DNA of 64,000 nt from Thermococcus pacificus (lineage in GTDB: Archaea; Methanobacteriota_B; Thermococci; Thermococcales; Thermococcaceae), in assembly GCF_002214485.1 (NCBI RefSeq), contig NZ_CP015102.1:1240001-1304000 (forward strand), written 5' to 3'. The first letter of the stretch is position 1, and each line of letters opens with the position of its first letter. This document shows positions 7,728 to 16,700 of this stretch, in pieces. The position numbers were made by a program, and so were the translations under genes. Under the pieces are notes generated by a model that had not been told where the DNA came from, did no database searches, and saw only the letters and a list, made by a program, of their open reading frames with translations.

Positions 7728-8882
7728 ATGCGCAGACGGATGATAAAAGCCGTGAGTTTCTTTGTTCTGTCGTTAGTGTTTCTGGGGTTTGTTTCAGCAA
7801 TGACATTGGAAGACATAAAGGGCATCGCAGCGGCTCCAGCTCAGGAGGGTGATGTTCAGTTTACCTGGTGGGACCAGTGGCTTGAGAACCCCATCCAGCT
7901 TAGTGATGGAAGAACCATCTGGATGCAGACCAACTTCTGGAACATAGTTGACGGCCAAGGGGAAGTTTACATGAGGTTCATTAAAAGCACGGAAGAAGTT
8001 GCTTTCTACGTTGACCTAAGCGATGTGCAGACACAGTGGGGAGGAATAGCCTGGGCAACACCGGAGGTTATTATAGATGGAAGGGCCCCGGCCCAGTGGT
8101 GGGGAGACAAGCCACCGGTTGGGGGATATTCACACTTCCAGCTACCGCTCCCAGCTTCTGATGTATCCACGCACGACAGCATCTGGGTGAAAGTGAAATA
8201 CGATGTAGCCAGAAGAGATGACACTCTTGTAAGATACGGTATAAACATCTGGTTTGAAGACAAAGGTTCAGGAGCACCTATTGGGGAAATCTACATTCCG
8301 TTCTTTGACGACTTCGGAGGAATAGTTGGTGACAGGACAGACGTGGGAGAAGTAACCTCTACAGTGATCTTAAACGGAGAGATGAAAAATATTAAATTCA
8401 CGATCCAGAGAGCTCTGTCCGGAGGAGGATGGGGAGTCCTTCTCTTCATGCCGCAGGAGCAGCTTCCAGCTTCCGGAGAAGTCATAATTGACATAAAGCC
8501 CATGATCGACAAGGTTATCGAACAACTCGATGGCTTCTTTGGCATACCTGTTGACAGCCAGCAGTGGACTTCAATATCCATAGGCTCTTACAGCGGAAGC
8601 GAAGGCACCGCTTTCAACTACGGCTGGATACTCCACGACGCAAGGATCCTGTCCCCCAGTGAGGCCCCCAAGATCATTAAAACCACCGAAACCGTAACCA
8701 AAACGGAGACCATGACCATAACCGAGACGAAAACAGAGACCAAGACTGAAACTGTGACCGAGACAAAAACGGAGACCAAGACAGAGACTAAGACCGAAAC
8801 CACCGGCGGTGGAGGAATCTGCGGCCCGGCAGCCATAATCGGCCTGGCAATAGTCCCACTCCTCCTCAGGAAGAGGCGTTAA
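7728..8882 (+). CDS. Surface-anchored GH12-like single-domain protein with CGP-CTERM signal
   Basis: This 384-residue paralogue of the upstream protein carries one copy of the same beta-sandwich domain. It has a signal peptide (about 1-25), the domain (to about residue 310), a Thr/Glu/Lys repeat stalk, and a C-terminal GGGGICGPAAIIGL segment with hydrophobic stretch and final RKRR. The latter is the CGP-CTERM sorting signal known from Thermococcales, which implies processing and lipid attachment at the cell surface. The Glu of the EIY strand is kept while the GH12 acid/base position reads GSYSG, as in the triple-domain protein. The start at 7728 is chosen for its ribosome site and TATA spacing. 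It may hold or cleave beta-glucan at the surface. Confidence 0.88.
   Translation: MRRRMIKAVSFFVLSLVFLGFVSAMTLEDIKGIAAAPAQEGDVQFTWWDQWLENPIQLSDGRTIWMQTNFWNIVDGQGEVYMRFIKSTEEVAFYVDLSDVQTQWGGIAWATPEVIIDGRAPAQWWGDKPPVGGYSHFQLPLPASDVSTHDSIWVKVKYDVARRDDTLVRYGINIWFEDKGSGAPIGEIYIPFFDDFGGIVGDRTDVGEVTSTVILNGEMKNIKFTIQRALSGGGWGVLLFMPQEQLPASGEVIIDIKPMIDKVIEQLDGFFGIPVDSQQWTSISIGSYSGSEGTAFNYGWILHDARILSPSEAPKIIKTTETVTKTETMTITETKTETKTETVTETKTETKTETKTETTGGGGICGPAAIIGLAIVPLLLRKRR
8682..8803 (+). repeat. TETK-type tandem repeat stalk
   Basis: The DNA repeats short units of the form AC-GAGAC-AA and encodes alternating Thr-Glu-Thr-Lys, interrupted by Val or Met. It forms a charged, Thr-rich stalk between the folded domain and the anchor. 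Such tracts vary in copy number by slippage. Confidence 0.7.
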
Positions 8883-8935
8883 TTTGAGTTTTATTTATTT
8901 TCCTTGCTTTATATTTTGCCCAAGGGGGGTAAAAG

Positions 8936-10432
8936 ATGAGGAATACGTCCTTCCTCAAGGTTCTTGGTTTCATACTTGTTTCCACAATGGTCCTGGGATG
9001 TATTGGAAACAACGCACCGACAAATAGTGAGGGTATAGATTCGTCATCTTACACCCAACCTGCCACAACCGATTCTAGTGAGAGTATGAATTCACCCTCT
9101 CCCACCGGATCTACCGTAACCAACTCCCCCAAACCTAAAGCGAATTTTTCTGGGGAATATTCTGATTTTGGAGGATGGAAAAAGGTGCAGGTTGAATCGT
9201 TAGGATTTTTTAGGGTTGAAGTTGTGAATGGGACATACTGGCTTGTTGATCCGGAAGGCTACCTTTTTGTCTCCAAGGGAGTGAATGCTATAAATTACCT
9301 GGGTGATCACTCTCCTAAAATAGGGTATGCCCCGTATTACGTCAATGTACTGAGGAAGTATGGGGACATAAGCGTGTGGATTAATGTCACAGTTAATAGG
9401 ATGGTTGAGTGGGGTTTCAATACTGTGGGGAGCTGGTCCTCTCCTGAACTGTACGAATATTTCCCATATACCGTTCTTCTGGATATAGGGGCAAAATATG
9501 GGTTTAACTGGGAACACGGCACCATGCCCGACATTTTCAAGGATGATTTTGAGGAGTACGTGGCAAAGGCAGTGTACTTCAATGTTGAACCGTTGAAGGA
9601 CAACCCCATGGTAATCGGCTTCTTTACAGACAACGAACTTCGCTGGGGGCCGGACTGGAGGTCGGGCAATCACCTCTTGGATGATTTCATGAAGTTACCC
9701 CCTGAGGCCCCCGGAAAGAGAGTGGCAGTGGAAGTTTTGAAAGAGACCTTTAATGGAGACATTACCCGGGTTAATGAGGAGCTCAAGACAAGCTATGAAT
9801 CTTTTGATGACCTGCTTACATATACCGGTGACCTCCCATCAACACCCTTGTTTATGGAAGCAAGAAAGGAGTTTGTGAGGAGATACGCTGAGCGGTATTT
9901 TAACGTGACAACAACCGCCATAAGGAAGGTAGATCAAAACCACCTAATACTTGGAGTGAGGTTTGCGGTTTCTCCTTTCATCAGGCCGCCCGATGTTGTC
10001 TTTGAAGTCGCTGGAAAGTACGTTGATGTTATCTCACTGAATCTCTATAACTTCCAGGTGGCACCGAAGGAGTACTTGGACCACATACATGAAATTACGG
10101 GGAAACCCATAATGATAACCGAGTTCTCGTTCAGGGCGATGGACTCCGGGCTTCCCAATACTATTGGGGCAGGAATCACCGTTCAGACTCAAAAAGAAAG
10201 GGCCGAATACACAAAGCGCTTCATAGAGAGTTTTATGGAGCTTCCGTATGCCGTCGGATATCACTGGTTCAAATGGTCTGACCAGCCCAAAGAGGGGAGA
10301 TGGGACGGGGAAAACAGCAACTACGGTCTCGTAAACATCGAGGATGAGCCCTACGAGGAAATGGTCAGAATGTTTAGCGAGCTGAATAGAAACATTGAAG
10401 AGATACACCTGAAGGGTTATGAGGAGGGTTAG
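8936..10432 (+). CDS. Clan GH-A glycoside hydrolase-like lipoprotein
   Basis: The 498-residue product starts with a lipoprotein signal (lipobox VLGC, Cys22) and a Ser/Thr/Pro-rich linker (about 25-70), so the enzyme is tethered outside the cell. The catalytic part looks like a (beta/alpha)8 barrel of clan GH-A: TDNELRWG (Glu234, candidate acid/base) and ITEFSFRA (Glu396, candidate nucleophile) are spaced as in that clan. The stretches resemble beta-agarase-type sequences such as GH50, but I cannot assign a family with certainty. Position in a block with laminarinase and beta-glucosidase suggests an endo- or exo-beta-glucanase. It begins after an AT-rich promoter near 8887-8900 and ends two bases before the GH1 gene. 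Confidence 0.82.
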   Translation: MRNTSFLKVLGFILVSTMVLGCIGNNAPTNSEGIDSSSYTQPATTDSSESMNSPSPTGSTVTNSPKPKANFSGEYSDFGGWKKVQVESLGFFRVEVVNGTYWLVDPEGYLFVSKGVNAINYLGDHSPKIGYAPYYVNVLRKYGDISVWINVTVNRMVEWGFNTVGSWSSPELYEYFPYTVLLDIGAKYGFNWEHGTMPDIFKDDFEEYVAKAVYFNVEPLKDNPMVIGFFTDNELRWGPDWRSGNHLLDDFMKLPPEAPGKRVAVEVLKETFNGDITRVNEELKTSYESFDDLLTYTGDLPSTPLFMEARKEFVRRYAERYFNVTTTAIRKVDQNHLILGVRFAVSPFIRPPDVVFEVAGKYVDVISLNLYNFQVAPKEYLDHIHEITGKPIMITEFSFRAMDSGLPNTIGAGITVQTQKERAEYTKRFIESFMELPYAVGYHWFKWSDQPKEGRWDGENSNYGLVNIEDEPYEEMVRMFSELNRNIEEIHLKGYEEG

Positions 10433-10434
10433 AA

Positions 10435-11943
10435 ATGAAAAAGGAGTTCCTCTGGGGAGTTTCGCAATCGGGTTTCCAGTTTGAGATGGGTGACAGGTTC
10501 AACCGGAACCTGGACACGAGAAGCGACTGGTGGCACTGGGTAAGAGACCCCGTTAACCTGAAAAAAGAGCTTGTAAGTGGAGATCTGCCAGAGGAGGGCA
10601 TCAACAACTACGAACTCTATCCTCTCGACCATTCACTGGCCAGGGAGCTCGGGCTCAACGCCTACTCTCTAAACTTGGAGTGGAGCAGGATATTCCCCTG
10701 CCCCACCTATGGAGTTGAAGTTGACTACGAGCTCGACGGCAACGGACTCATTAAGAGGGTAAAAATAACCAAGGAGACCCTCAGGGAGCTTGACGAGATA
10801 GCAAACAAAAATGAGGTCCACCACTACACGCGCGTCCTTGCAAATCTGAAAAAGCTCGGCTTCAAGGTCGCCCTGACCCTTACCCACTACACCCACCCCG
10901 TATGGCTTCACGACCCCATCGCGTCTCGCGATACAAACCTGCAAAACGAGAGAAACGGATGGGTGAGCCAGAAGTCCGTTCTCGAGTTCGCCAAGTTTGC
11001 GGCCTACCTCACGTACAAGTTCGGGCACCTCGTGGACATCTGGGCGACCTTTAACGAACCGATGGTGATGGTGGAGCTCGGATATCTTGCCCCCTACTCA
11101 GGGTTTCCCCCGGGTGTTGTTAATCCGCAACGTGCAAAGGAAGCAATCATCAACATAATAAACGCCCACGCAAGGGCCTACGACGCCATAAGGGAGTTCA
11201 AGAAAGAAGCACCTATCGGGATAATTGCCAACAACGTTGGAACCTCGTATCCAAAGGACCCCAATGACCCTGAGGACATTAAAGCGGCCCAGATGACTGA
11301 TTTCTTCCACAGCGGTCTCCTGCTCCAGGCATTAACAAAGGGTGACCTCAACATCGAGTTCGACATGGAGACCACGATAAAGGTGCCTCACCTCAAAAGG
11401 CTCGATTGGATAGGGATTACCTACTACTCGAGGGAAGTGGTCACCCATTCCAAGCCCAAATTCCCTGAAATCCCGATAACGGGGTTCAAGGGTGTTCCCG
11501 GCTATGGGTACTCCTGTCCACCAAACGAGCTTTCAAAGGATGAGCACCCCGTGAGCGACATTGGATGGGAAGTGTATCCGGAGGGCATCTACAACAGCAT
11601 AAAGGCCGCTTTAGAGTATGGAAAGCCAGTTTATGTAATGGAGAACGGAATCGCCGATTCTAAAGACTTGCTAAGGCCTTACTTCATCGCCTCGCACGTG
11701 GCTTATATAGAGAGGGCTCTTGAGTCTGGCTTCGACGTCAGGGGTTACTTCCACTGGGCACTTACGGATAATTACGAATGGGCGATGGGCTTTAGGATGA
11801 GGTTTGGCCTGTATTCCGTTGACATGATCACAAAAGAGAGAATCCCGAGGAAGGAAAGCGTGGGGGTTTACAGAGAGATTGTTGAAAACGGCGGCTTAAC
11901 CGAGAGGATTAGGAGAGAATACCTCGGGGGTGAGGGGCCGTGA
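10435..11943 (+). CDS. GH1 beta-glycosidase (beta-glucosidase/mannosidase type)
   Basis: This 502-residue cytoplasmic enzyme belongs to family GH1, as do Pyrococcus CelB and the beta-mannosidase. The acid/base Glu208 is in TFNEP and the nucleophile Glu403 is in VMENGI. FLWGVSQSGFQFE at the N-terminus and HWALTDNYEW near the C-terminus are the usual GH1 substrate-site stretches. No signal peptide is present. It should release monosaccharides from imported beta-oligosaccharides. The ATG follows the previous stop within two bases, with GAGGAGGG as ribosome site, and its own stop overlaps the antitoxin start. CelB versus mannosidase specificity cannot be settled by eye. Confidence 0.93.
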   Translation: MKKEFLWGVSQSGFQFEMGDRFNRNLDTRSDWWHWVRDPVNLKKELVSGDLPEEGINNYELYPLDHSLARELGLNAYSLNLEWSRIFPCPTYGVEVDYELDGNGLIKRVKITKETLRELDEIANKNEVHHYTRVLANLKKLGFKVALTLTHYTHPVWLHDPIASRDTNLQNERNGWVSQKSVLEFAKFAAYLTYKFGHLVDIWATFNEPMVMVELGYLAPYSGFPPGVVNPQRAKEAIINIINAHARAYDAIREFKKEAPIGIIANNVGTSYPKDPNDPEDIKAAQMTDFFHSGLLLQALTKGDLNIEFDMETTIKVPHLKRLDWIGITYYSREVVTHSKPKFPEIPITGFKGVPGYGYSCPPNELSKDEHPVSDIGWEVYPEGIYNSIKAALEYGKPVYVMENGIADSKDLLRPYFIASHVAYIERALESGFDVRGYFHWALTDNYEWAMGFRMRFGLYSVDMITKERIPRKESVGVYREIVENGGLTERIRREYLGGEGP

Positions 11944-12149
11944 AGACGATAGCCGTCGATGAGGAGACCTGGAACGCGATAAAGAAGCTCAAGGCCAAGC
12001 TTGATGCAAGGTCATACGACGAGGTCCTCAAGATCCTGATAGAGACCTGGCACTCTACGAACCTGGACAAAAAACTCAGAGAAATAAGTCTCGACGAAGA
12101 GGAAAGCGAGCTTGCTCTGGAGATCCTGAAAAAGCTAAAGGAGGAATAA
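11940..12149 (+). CDS. vapB: VapB-type antitoxin
   Basis: A 69-residue protein begins at a GTG that overlaps the GH1 stop (GTGA). The N-terminus (KTIAVDEETW, then KLKAKLDARSYDEVLKILIE) fits the short ribbon-helix-helix fold of archaeal VapB antitoxins. The C-terminal half is acidic and helical, the part that usually wraps the toxin. It lies four bases upstream of a PIN-domain toxin gene, the standard VapBC order. It should neutralise the toxin and, as a dimer, bind DNA, but no separate promoter is visible; the pair seems to depend on the hydrolase operon. Confidence 0.8.
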   Translation: MKTIAVDEETWNAIKKLKAKLDARSYDEVLKILIETWHSTNLDKKLREISLDEEESELALEILKKLKEE

Positions 12150-12153
12150 AGTA

Positions 12154-12645
12154 ATGAAAATGCCCAAAAGAATAATTCTCGACAGCTCTGCCCTCCTGAG
12201 AATGCACACCAAAAGGAACAAAGACCTCCTCGAGCTTGCCCTGATGAGGTTCGAAATCCTAGTCCCGCAGATCAGTGTATACGAATATCTCTTCACGAAG
12301 GCATGTTTGGGGAAAAATCCAGATCATGTGATGGCCGTGTTAAAGGAGCTCTACCATATAGTTCCCCCAGATGACGAGATAATCATCAAGAGCGCAATAA
12401 TCACGAAAAACCTCCTGAAAAGCAGGACTAAGATGGCCACCAGCGACATCCTCGTCGGGGTTACGGCCATAGTAAAAAACGCCCTCCTGATAACGGACAT
12501 CCCTGAGCATTATAATCCTCTCAAAAAATACGGGCTGGACGTGATAAGCACTGAGAAGTTTATTGGGGAGCTTGAACAGCTTGCCCTCGGGCTCTCAAAA
12601 GATAGCTCTGAGGCGATTTCAAAACAGCTTTCGGAGGGGATTTGA
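12154..12645 (+). CDS. vapC: VapC-type PIN-domain toxin
   Basis: The 163-residue protein is a PIN-domain ribonuclease toxin. The four acidic metal-binding residues are visible: Asp10 in ILDSSALL, Glu44 in VYEYL, Asp98 in ATSDILVG and Asp115 in LITDIPEHY. It therefore looks intact. The family cleaves RNA, often tRNA or rRNA, when the antitoxin is lost. The gene has a GGAGG site shortly upstream, follows vapB by four bases, and its stop codon abuts the ATG of the laminarinase gene. A toxin placed in the middle of a sugar-degradation operon may stabilise the locus. Its C-terminal extension of about 35 residues is longer than in many VapC proteins. Confidence 0.85.
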   Translation: MKMPKRIILDSSALLRMHTKRNKDLLELALMRFEILVPQISVYEYLFTKACLGKNPDHVMAVLKELYHIVPPDDEIIIKSAIITKNLLKSRTKMATSDILVGVTAIVKNALLITDIPEHYNPLKKYGLDVISTEKFIGELEQLALGLSKDSSEAISKQLSEGI

Positions 12646-13668
12646 ATGGACAAAAAACTTCTGGGCCTCTTAATTCTGGTCGTGATGCTCGGCAGTTTCA
12701 TAAGCGGGTGCATAGGGGGAGAAACACAGACGACACCTTCTTCATCATGGACCTCAACCACTCAAACAACCTCAATGGCTCCCTTAGATAGTTCCACAAC
12801 TCGGACCACCACAACTACCGCGACGACTACCACAACGAGCAAAACAACCACCCCTACGACTACCACCTCCACAGCACAAGTGCCCGCTGAAATCCAGGAG
12901 AATGGGAGAAGGTGGAAACTCATATGGCACGATGAGTTTGAGGGTGAAAAGGTAAACGAAAACTACTGGACGTTCGAGATAGGGAACGGAGGGGCATACG
13001 GAATCCCTGGATGGGGAAACAACGAGCTCGAATACTACTCACCAAACAACACGAGGATAGAAAACGGCATGCTCGTGATAGAGGCCAGAAAGGAATGGGC
13101 TACCGACGAGTACGGCACATATATGTACACCTCCTCAAGGCTTAAAACCGAGGGGAAGGCAGAATTTGCCCCGCCCGTGAGAGTAGAGGCGAGGATGAAG
13201 CTACCGAAGGGCAAGGGACTCTGGCCGGCATTCTGGATGCTGGGAAGCAACATAAGAGAAGTCGGATGGCCCCAGTGCGGTGAGATAGACATAATGGAGT
13301 TCCTCGGCCATGAGCCAAGGACCGTTCACGGCACCGTCCACGGGCCTGGATACTCGGGAGGCCGCGCTATAACCAAGAGCTATACCCTTCCAGAAGGGGT
13401 TCCGGACTTCACGGAGGACTTTCACGTTTTTGCCATTGACTGGTTCCCGGACAGGATAGAGTGGTACGTTGATGGTACACTCTATCACGTGGTCACGAAG
13501 GAGCAGGTCGAGGCCATGGGCAAGGAGTGGGTCTTCGACAAGCCTTTTTACATAATCCTGAACCTGGCGGTTGGGGGCAACTGGCCGGGACCGCCTGGTG
13601 CCACGACAAAGTTCCCGGCAAGGATGTACGTTGACTACGTGAGGGTCTATAAGCTCGCTGAGGACTGA
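12646..13668 (+). CDS. lamA: GH16 endo-beta-1,3-glucanase (laminarinase) lipoprotein
   Basis: This 340-residue enzyme has a lipoprotein signal peptide (SGC, Cys22), a Thr-rich linker (about 30-82) and a GH16 domain. The signature GEIDIMEF supplies nucleophile Glu213, Asp215 and acid/base Glu218. WHDEFEG at the start of the domain and YVDYVRVYK at its end match the Pyrococcus furiosus laminarinase LamA. The enzyme should cut internal beta-1,3 (and mixed 1,3-1,4) glucan bonds outside the cell, tethered to the membrane. Its ATG directly follows the vapC stop, so it is cotranscribed. This is the clearest indicator that the locus targets laminarin-type glucans. Confidence 0.93.
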   Translation: MDKKLLGLLILVVMLGSFISGCIGGETQTTPSSSWTSTTQTTSMAPLDSSTTRTTTTTATTTTTSKTTTPTTTTSTAQVPAEIQENGRRWKLIWHDEFEGEKVNENYWTFEIGNGGAYGIPGWGNNELEYYSPNNTRIENGMLVIEARKEWATDEYGTYMYTSSRLKTEGKAEFAPPVRVEARMKLPKGKGLWPAFWMLGSNIREVGWPQCGEIDIMEFLGHEPRTVHGTVHGPGYSGGRAITKSYTLPEGVPDFTEDFHVFAIDWFPDRIEWYVDGTLYHVVTKEQVEAMGKEWVFDKPFYIILNLAVGGNWPGPPGATTKFPARMYVDYVRVYKLAED

Positions 13669-13713
13669 ATATCTTCCGCCTTTTTATTTTCAATACCCCG
13701 GGAGGTGATGGAC

Positions 13714-16700
13714 ATGGAAAAGTACAGGTTCGATGAAAAGGGCAGGTTTGTTATCGAGGACTACAACCGCTTAAGGCCTTTCGCGAGCTTCTTACCCGGA
13801 ATAGCGGGGAAGAAAGGCATACCCATGTGGGTATTTTACGTGAACAGGGGACAATGCGTGAGCTCCTTTGGCGTGCAGGACAAGGATCACCCGATAATGG
13901 AGTTCAACTCCGCGATAAGGGCCTACCAGACGGTTAGAACCCTCGGCTTCAGGACTTTCATCAAGCTCCCGGATGAGGGGGTTGCCTACGAGGCCTTCAC
14001 TCCCTCGGAGGGAAGGGTAAAGCAGAGGATGTACATAGGGAGAAACGAGCTCGAAATAGAGGAGATAAACAAAGACCTGGGACTCAAAATTAACGTGCTC
14101 TACTACACGCTCCCAGGAGAGCGGATACCCGCCCTCATCAGGAGGGTCAGGATAAGGAACATCTCCGACTCCCCGAAAAGAATCGAGCTCCTTGACGGAA
14201 TGCCCATGATAATCCCCTATGGCGTCAACGACTACGTCATAAAGCACATGAACACGCTCGTTAAGGCCTGGATGGAGGTCTACAACCTCGACAAAAAGAT
14301 GCCCTTCTTCAAGCTGAAGTCGTCAACGGAGGACGTCCCAAAGGTCACGGAGCTCACGGAGGGGACGTTTTACATCTCCCTCGTGAAGAAGGGTGAGACG
14401 AGCGAGCTCGTGAGGCCGATAGTTGACCCCGATATAGTTTTCGGGACTGACAGTTCGTTAATCTCCCCTGAGAACTTCATCAGGAAACCCCTAGGTGAGC
14501 TGGCCAGTGAAAAGCAGGTGACCTTCAACAAGATACCCTCCGCCTTCACGCCCCTCGAAACAGAGCTCATGCCCGGTGAGGAGGTCAAAATACACTCCGT
14601 TATAGGCTATGTCCCACACATAGCCCTCCTCGAAGAATACGAGAAGAAGTTCGCCAGCGAGGAGTACCTTGAGAAGAAGTACCTCGAGAACAGCGAGATA
14701 ATAGAGGAGGTTGTTGAAGACATCTGGACGCAAACCGCTTCCAAGCTCTTTGACGAGTACTCGAAGCAGTGCTACCTTGACAACGTCCTCAGGGGAGGCT
14801 ATCCCCTGCTCCTTGAGGAAGAAAATCCCTTTGTGTACTACATCTACCTGAGAAAGCACGGCGACCAGGAGAGGGACTACAACTACTTCGTGCTCGTTCC
14901 GGAGTACTACTCTACCGGAAACGGGAACTTCAGGGACGTTAACCAGAACAGGAGGGAGAACGTCTTCTTCCACCCCGAGATAAGGGACTACGACATCAAG
15001 TTCTTTATGAACCTCATACAGGCCGACGGCTACAACCCGCTCGTGATCAACGGTGTGAAATACCGCCTGAAAACCGAAAGGACGGACTTCCTGAAGGAGC
15101 TCGTGGACAATCCGGAACCCCTTGAAGAGTTCCTGAGGGAGCCGTTCACCCCCGGAAGACTGATGATGTTCGTGGAGGAGAAGGGAATAGAGCTGAAGGT
15201 CTCCGAAGAGGAGTTCCTCCGCAGAGTCCTCGAACACTGCGAGGAGGAGGTTGATGCGGTTCACGGGGAGGGCTACTGGTGCGACCACTGGACGTACAAC
15301 CTCGACCTTATAGAGAGCTACCTTGGAGTGTATCCTGAGAAGAAGAGGGAGCTTCTGTTCGAGGATTACAGCTACACCTACTACGACAACGCCATGGTGG
15401 TGCTCCCGAGGTCAAAGAGGTACGTGCTCGAAAACGGCAGGGTGAGACAGTACAACTCCCTCGTCGAGGACAAAGAGAAGAAGGCCCTCATTGAGTCCCG
15501 GAAAGAGTACAGGCACCTCATGAGAACAGCGAACGGAAGGGGAGAGGTATACCGCACGAACCTTATCACCAAGCTCCTCAACCTTGCATTCATCAAGTTC
15601 GCGACACTCGATCCAGCTGGAATGGGAATAGAGATGGAAGCGGGGAAGCCGGGCTGGTACGATGCCCTCAACGGGCTTCCGGGGCTCTTTGGCTCGTCGG
15701 TGGGAGAAGCTGCAGAGCTGGTGAGGCTCTTTGAGTTTTTAATAGATTCCCTTGAGGAGTTTCCCGATATTGAGCTCAGAATCCCCGTTGAGGTATGGGA
15801 GCTCTTTGAGGAGGAAGCCAGGCTCGTTGAAGAATACAACCGCAGGGAGGATGAAGACAGGGACCACCGGTTATGGGAGTCCCTTTCAGAGCTCCGGGAA
15901 AGGTACAGGGATAGGACAAGGCTCGGTTTTGACGGAAAAGAAGTTGAAGTTAAAGCCAGAGAACTCCTCGATGGTCTGAAGCTCCTCCGTGATAAGCTCA
16001 GGGCAGGCCTCGAGAGGGCCATAGAGGAGAACAGCGGCATAATGCCGATGTATTTCTACTATGAACCGGTGGAGTATGAGGTCAATGAAAAGGGTGAGAT
16101 CAGGATTCTAAAGTTCGAGCAGAAGAGAATGCCGCTCTTCCTTGAAGGTGCCGTCAAGCAATTCAAAATCTTCAGGAATGACAGGGAACTTTTGAAGGAG
16201 GTTTACAAAAAGGTCAAGGAGAGCGACCTCTATGACAAAAAGTTGAAGATGTACAAGCTCAACGCTTCCCTGAAAGACCAGCCAATAGAGATAGGCAGGG
16301 CAAGGGCCTTCACCCCGGGGTGGCTTGAGAACGAGTCCATCTGGCTACACATGGAGTACAAATACATGCTCGAACTCATAAGGAGCGGACTCTACGAGGA
16401 GTTTTACGAGGACTTCCGGAACGTCATCGTTGCCTTCCTCGACCCGGCCGTTTACGGAAGGAGTCCCCTTGAAAACACCTCCTTCATAGTCAGCAGCGCC
16501 TATCCTGACGAGTCCCTCCACGGGGCGGGGTTCTATGCCCGGCTTACAGGGGCAAATGCGGAGTTCCTGAGCATCTGGAAGAACATGTTCATAGGGGAGA
16601 AGCCGTTCGATATAGAAAACGGCGAGCTTGTACTCTCCTTCAGGCCCGCACTTCCCGGCTGGCTGTTTGACGAGGAGGGGAAAGTGAGCTTCAAGCTGTT

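Noticed and set aside
7565-7825. Minus-strand frame of 86 codons
   Set aside because: No ribosome site; it runs into the signal-peptide region of the plus-strand surface protein. The DNA below it is noted as a possible element remnant instead.
8682-8803. Short tandem repeats as a CRISPR array
   Set aside because: The repeats are in frame, only a few bases long and without unique spacers; they encode a Thr/Glu/Lys stalk.
14491-15288. Open frame of 265 codons on the minus strand
   Set aside because: Antisense to the glycoside phosphorylase; Val/Leu-rich low-complexity translation.
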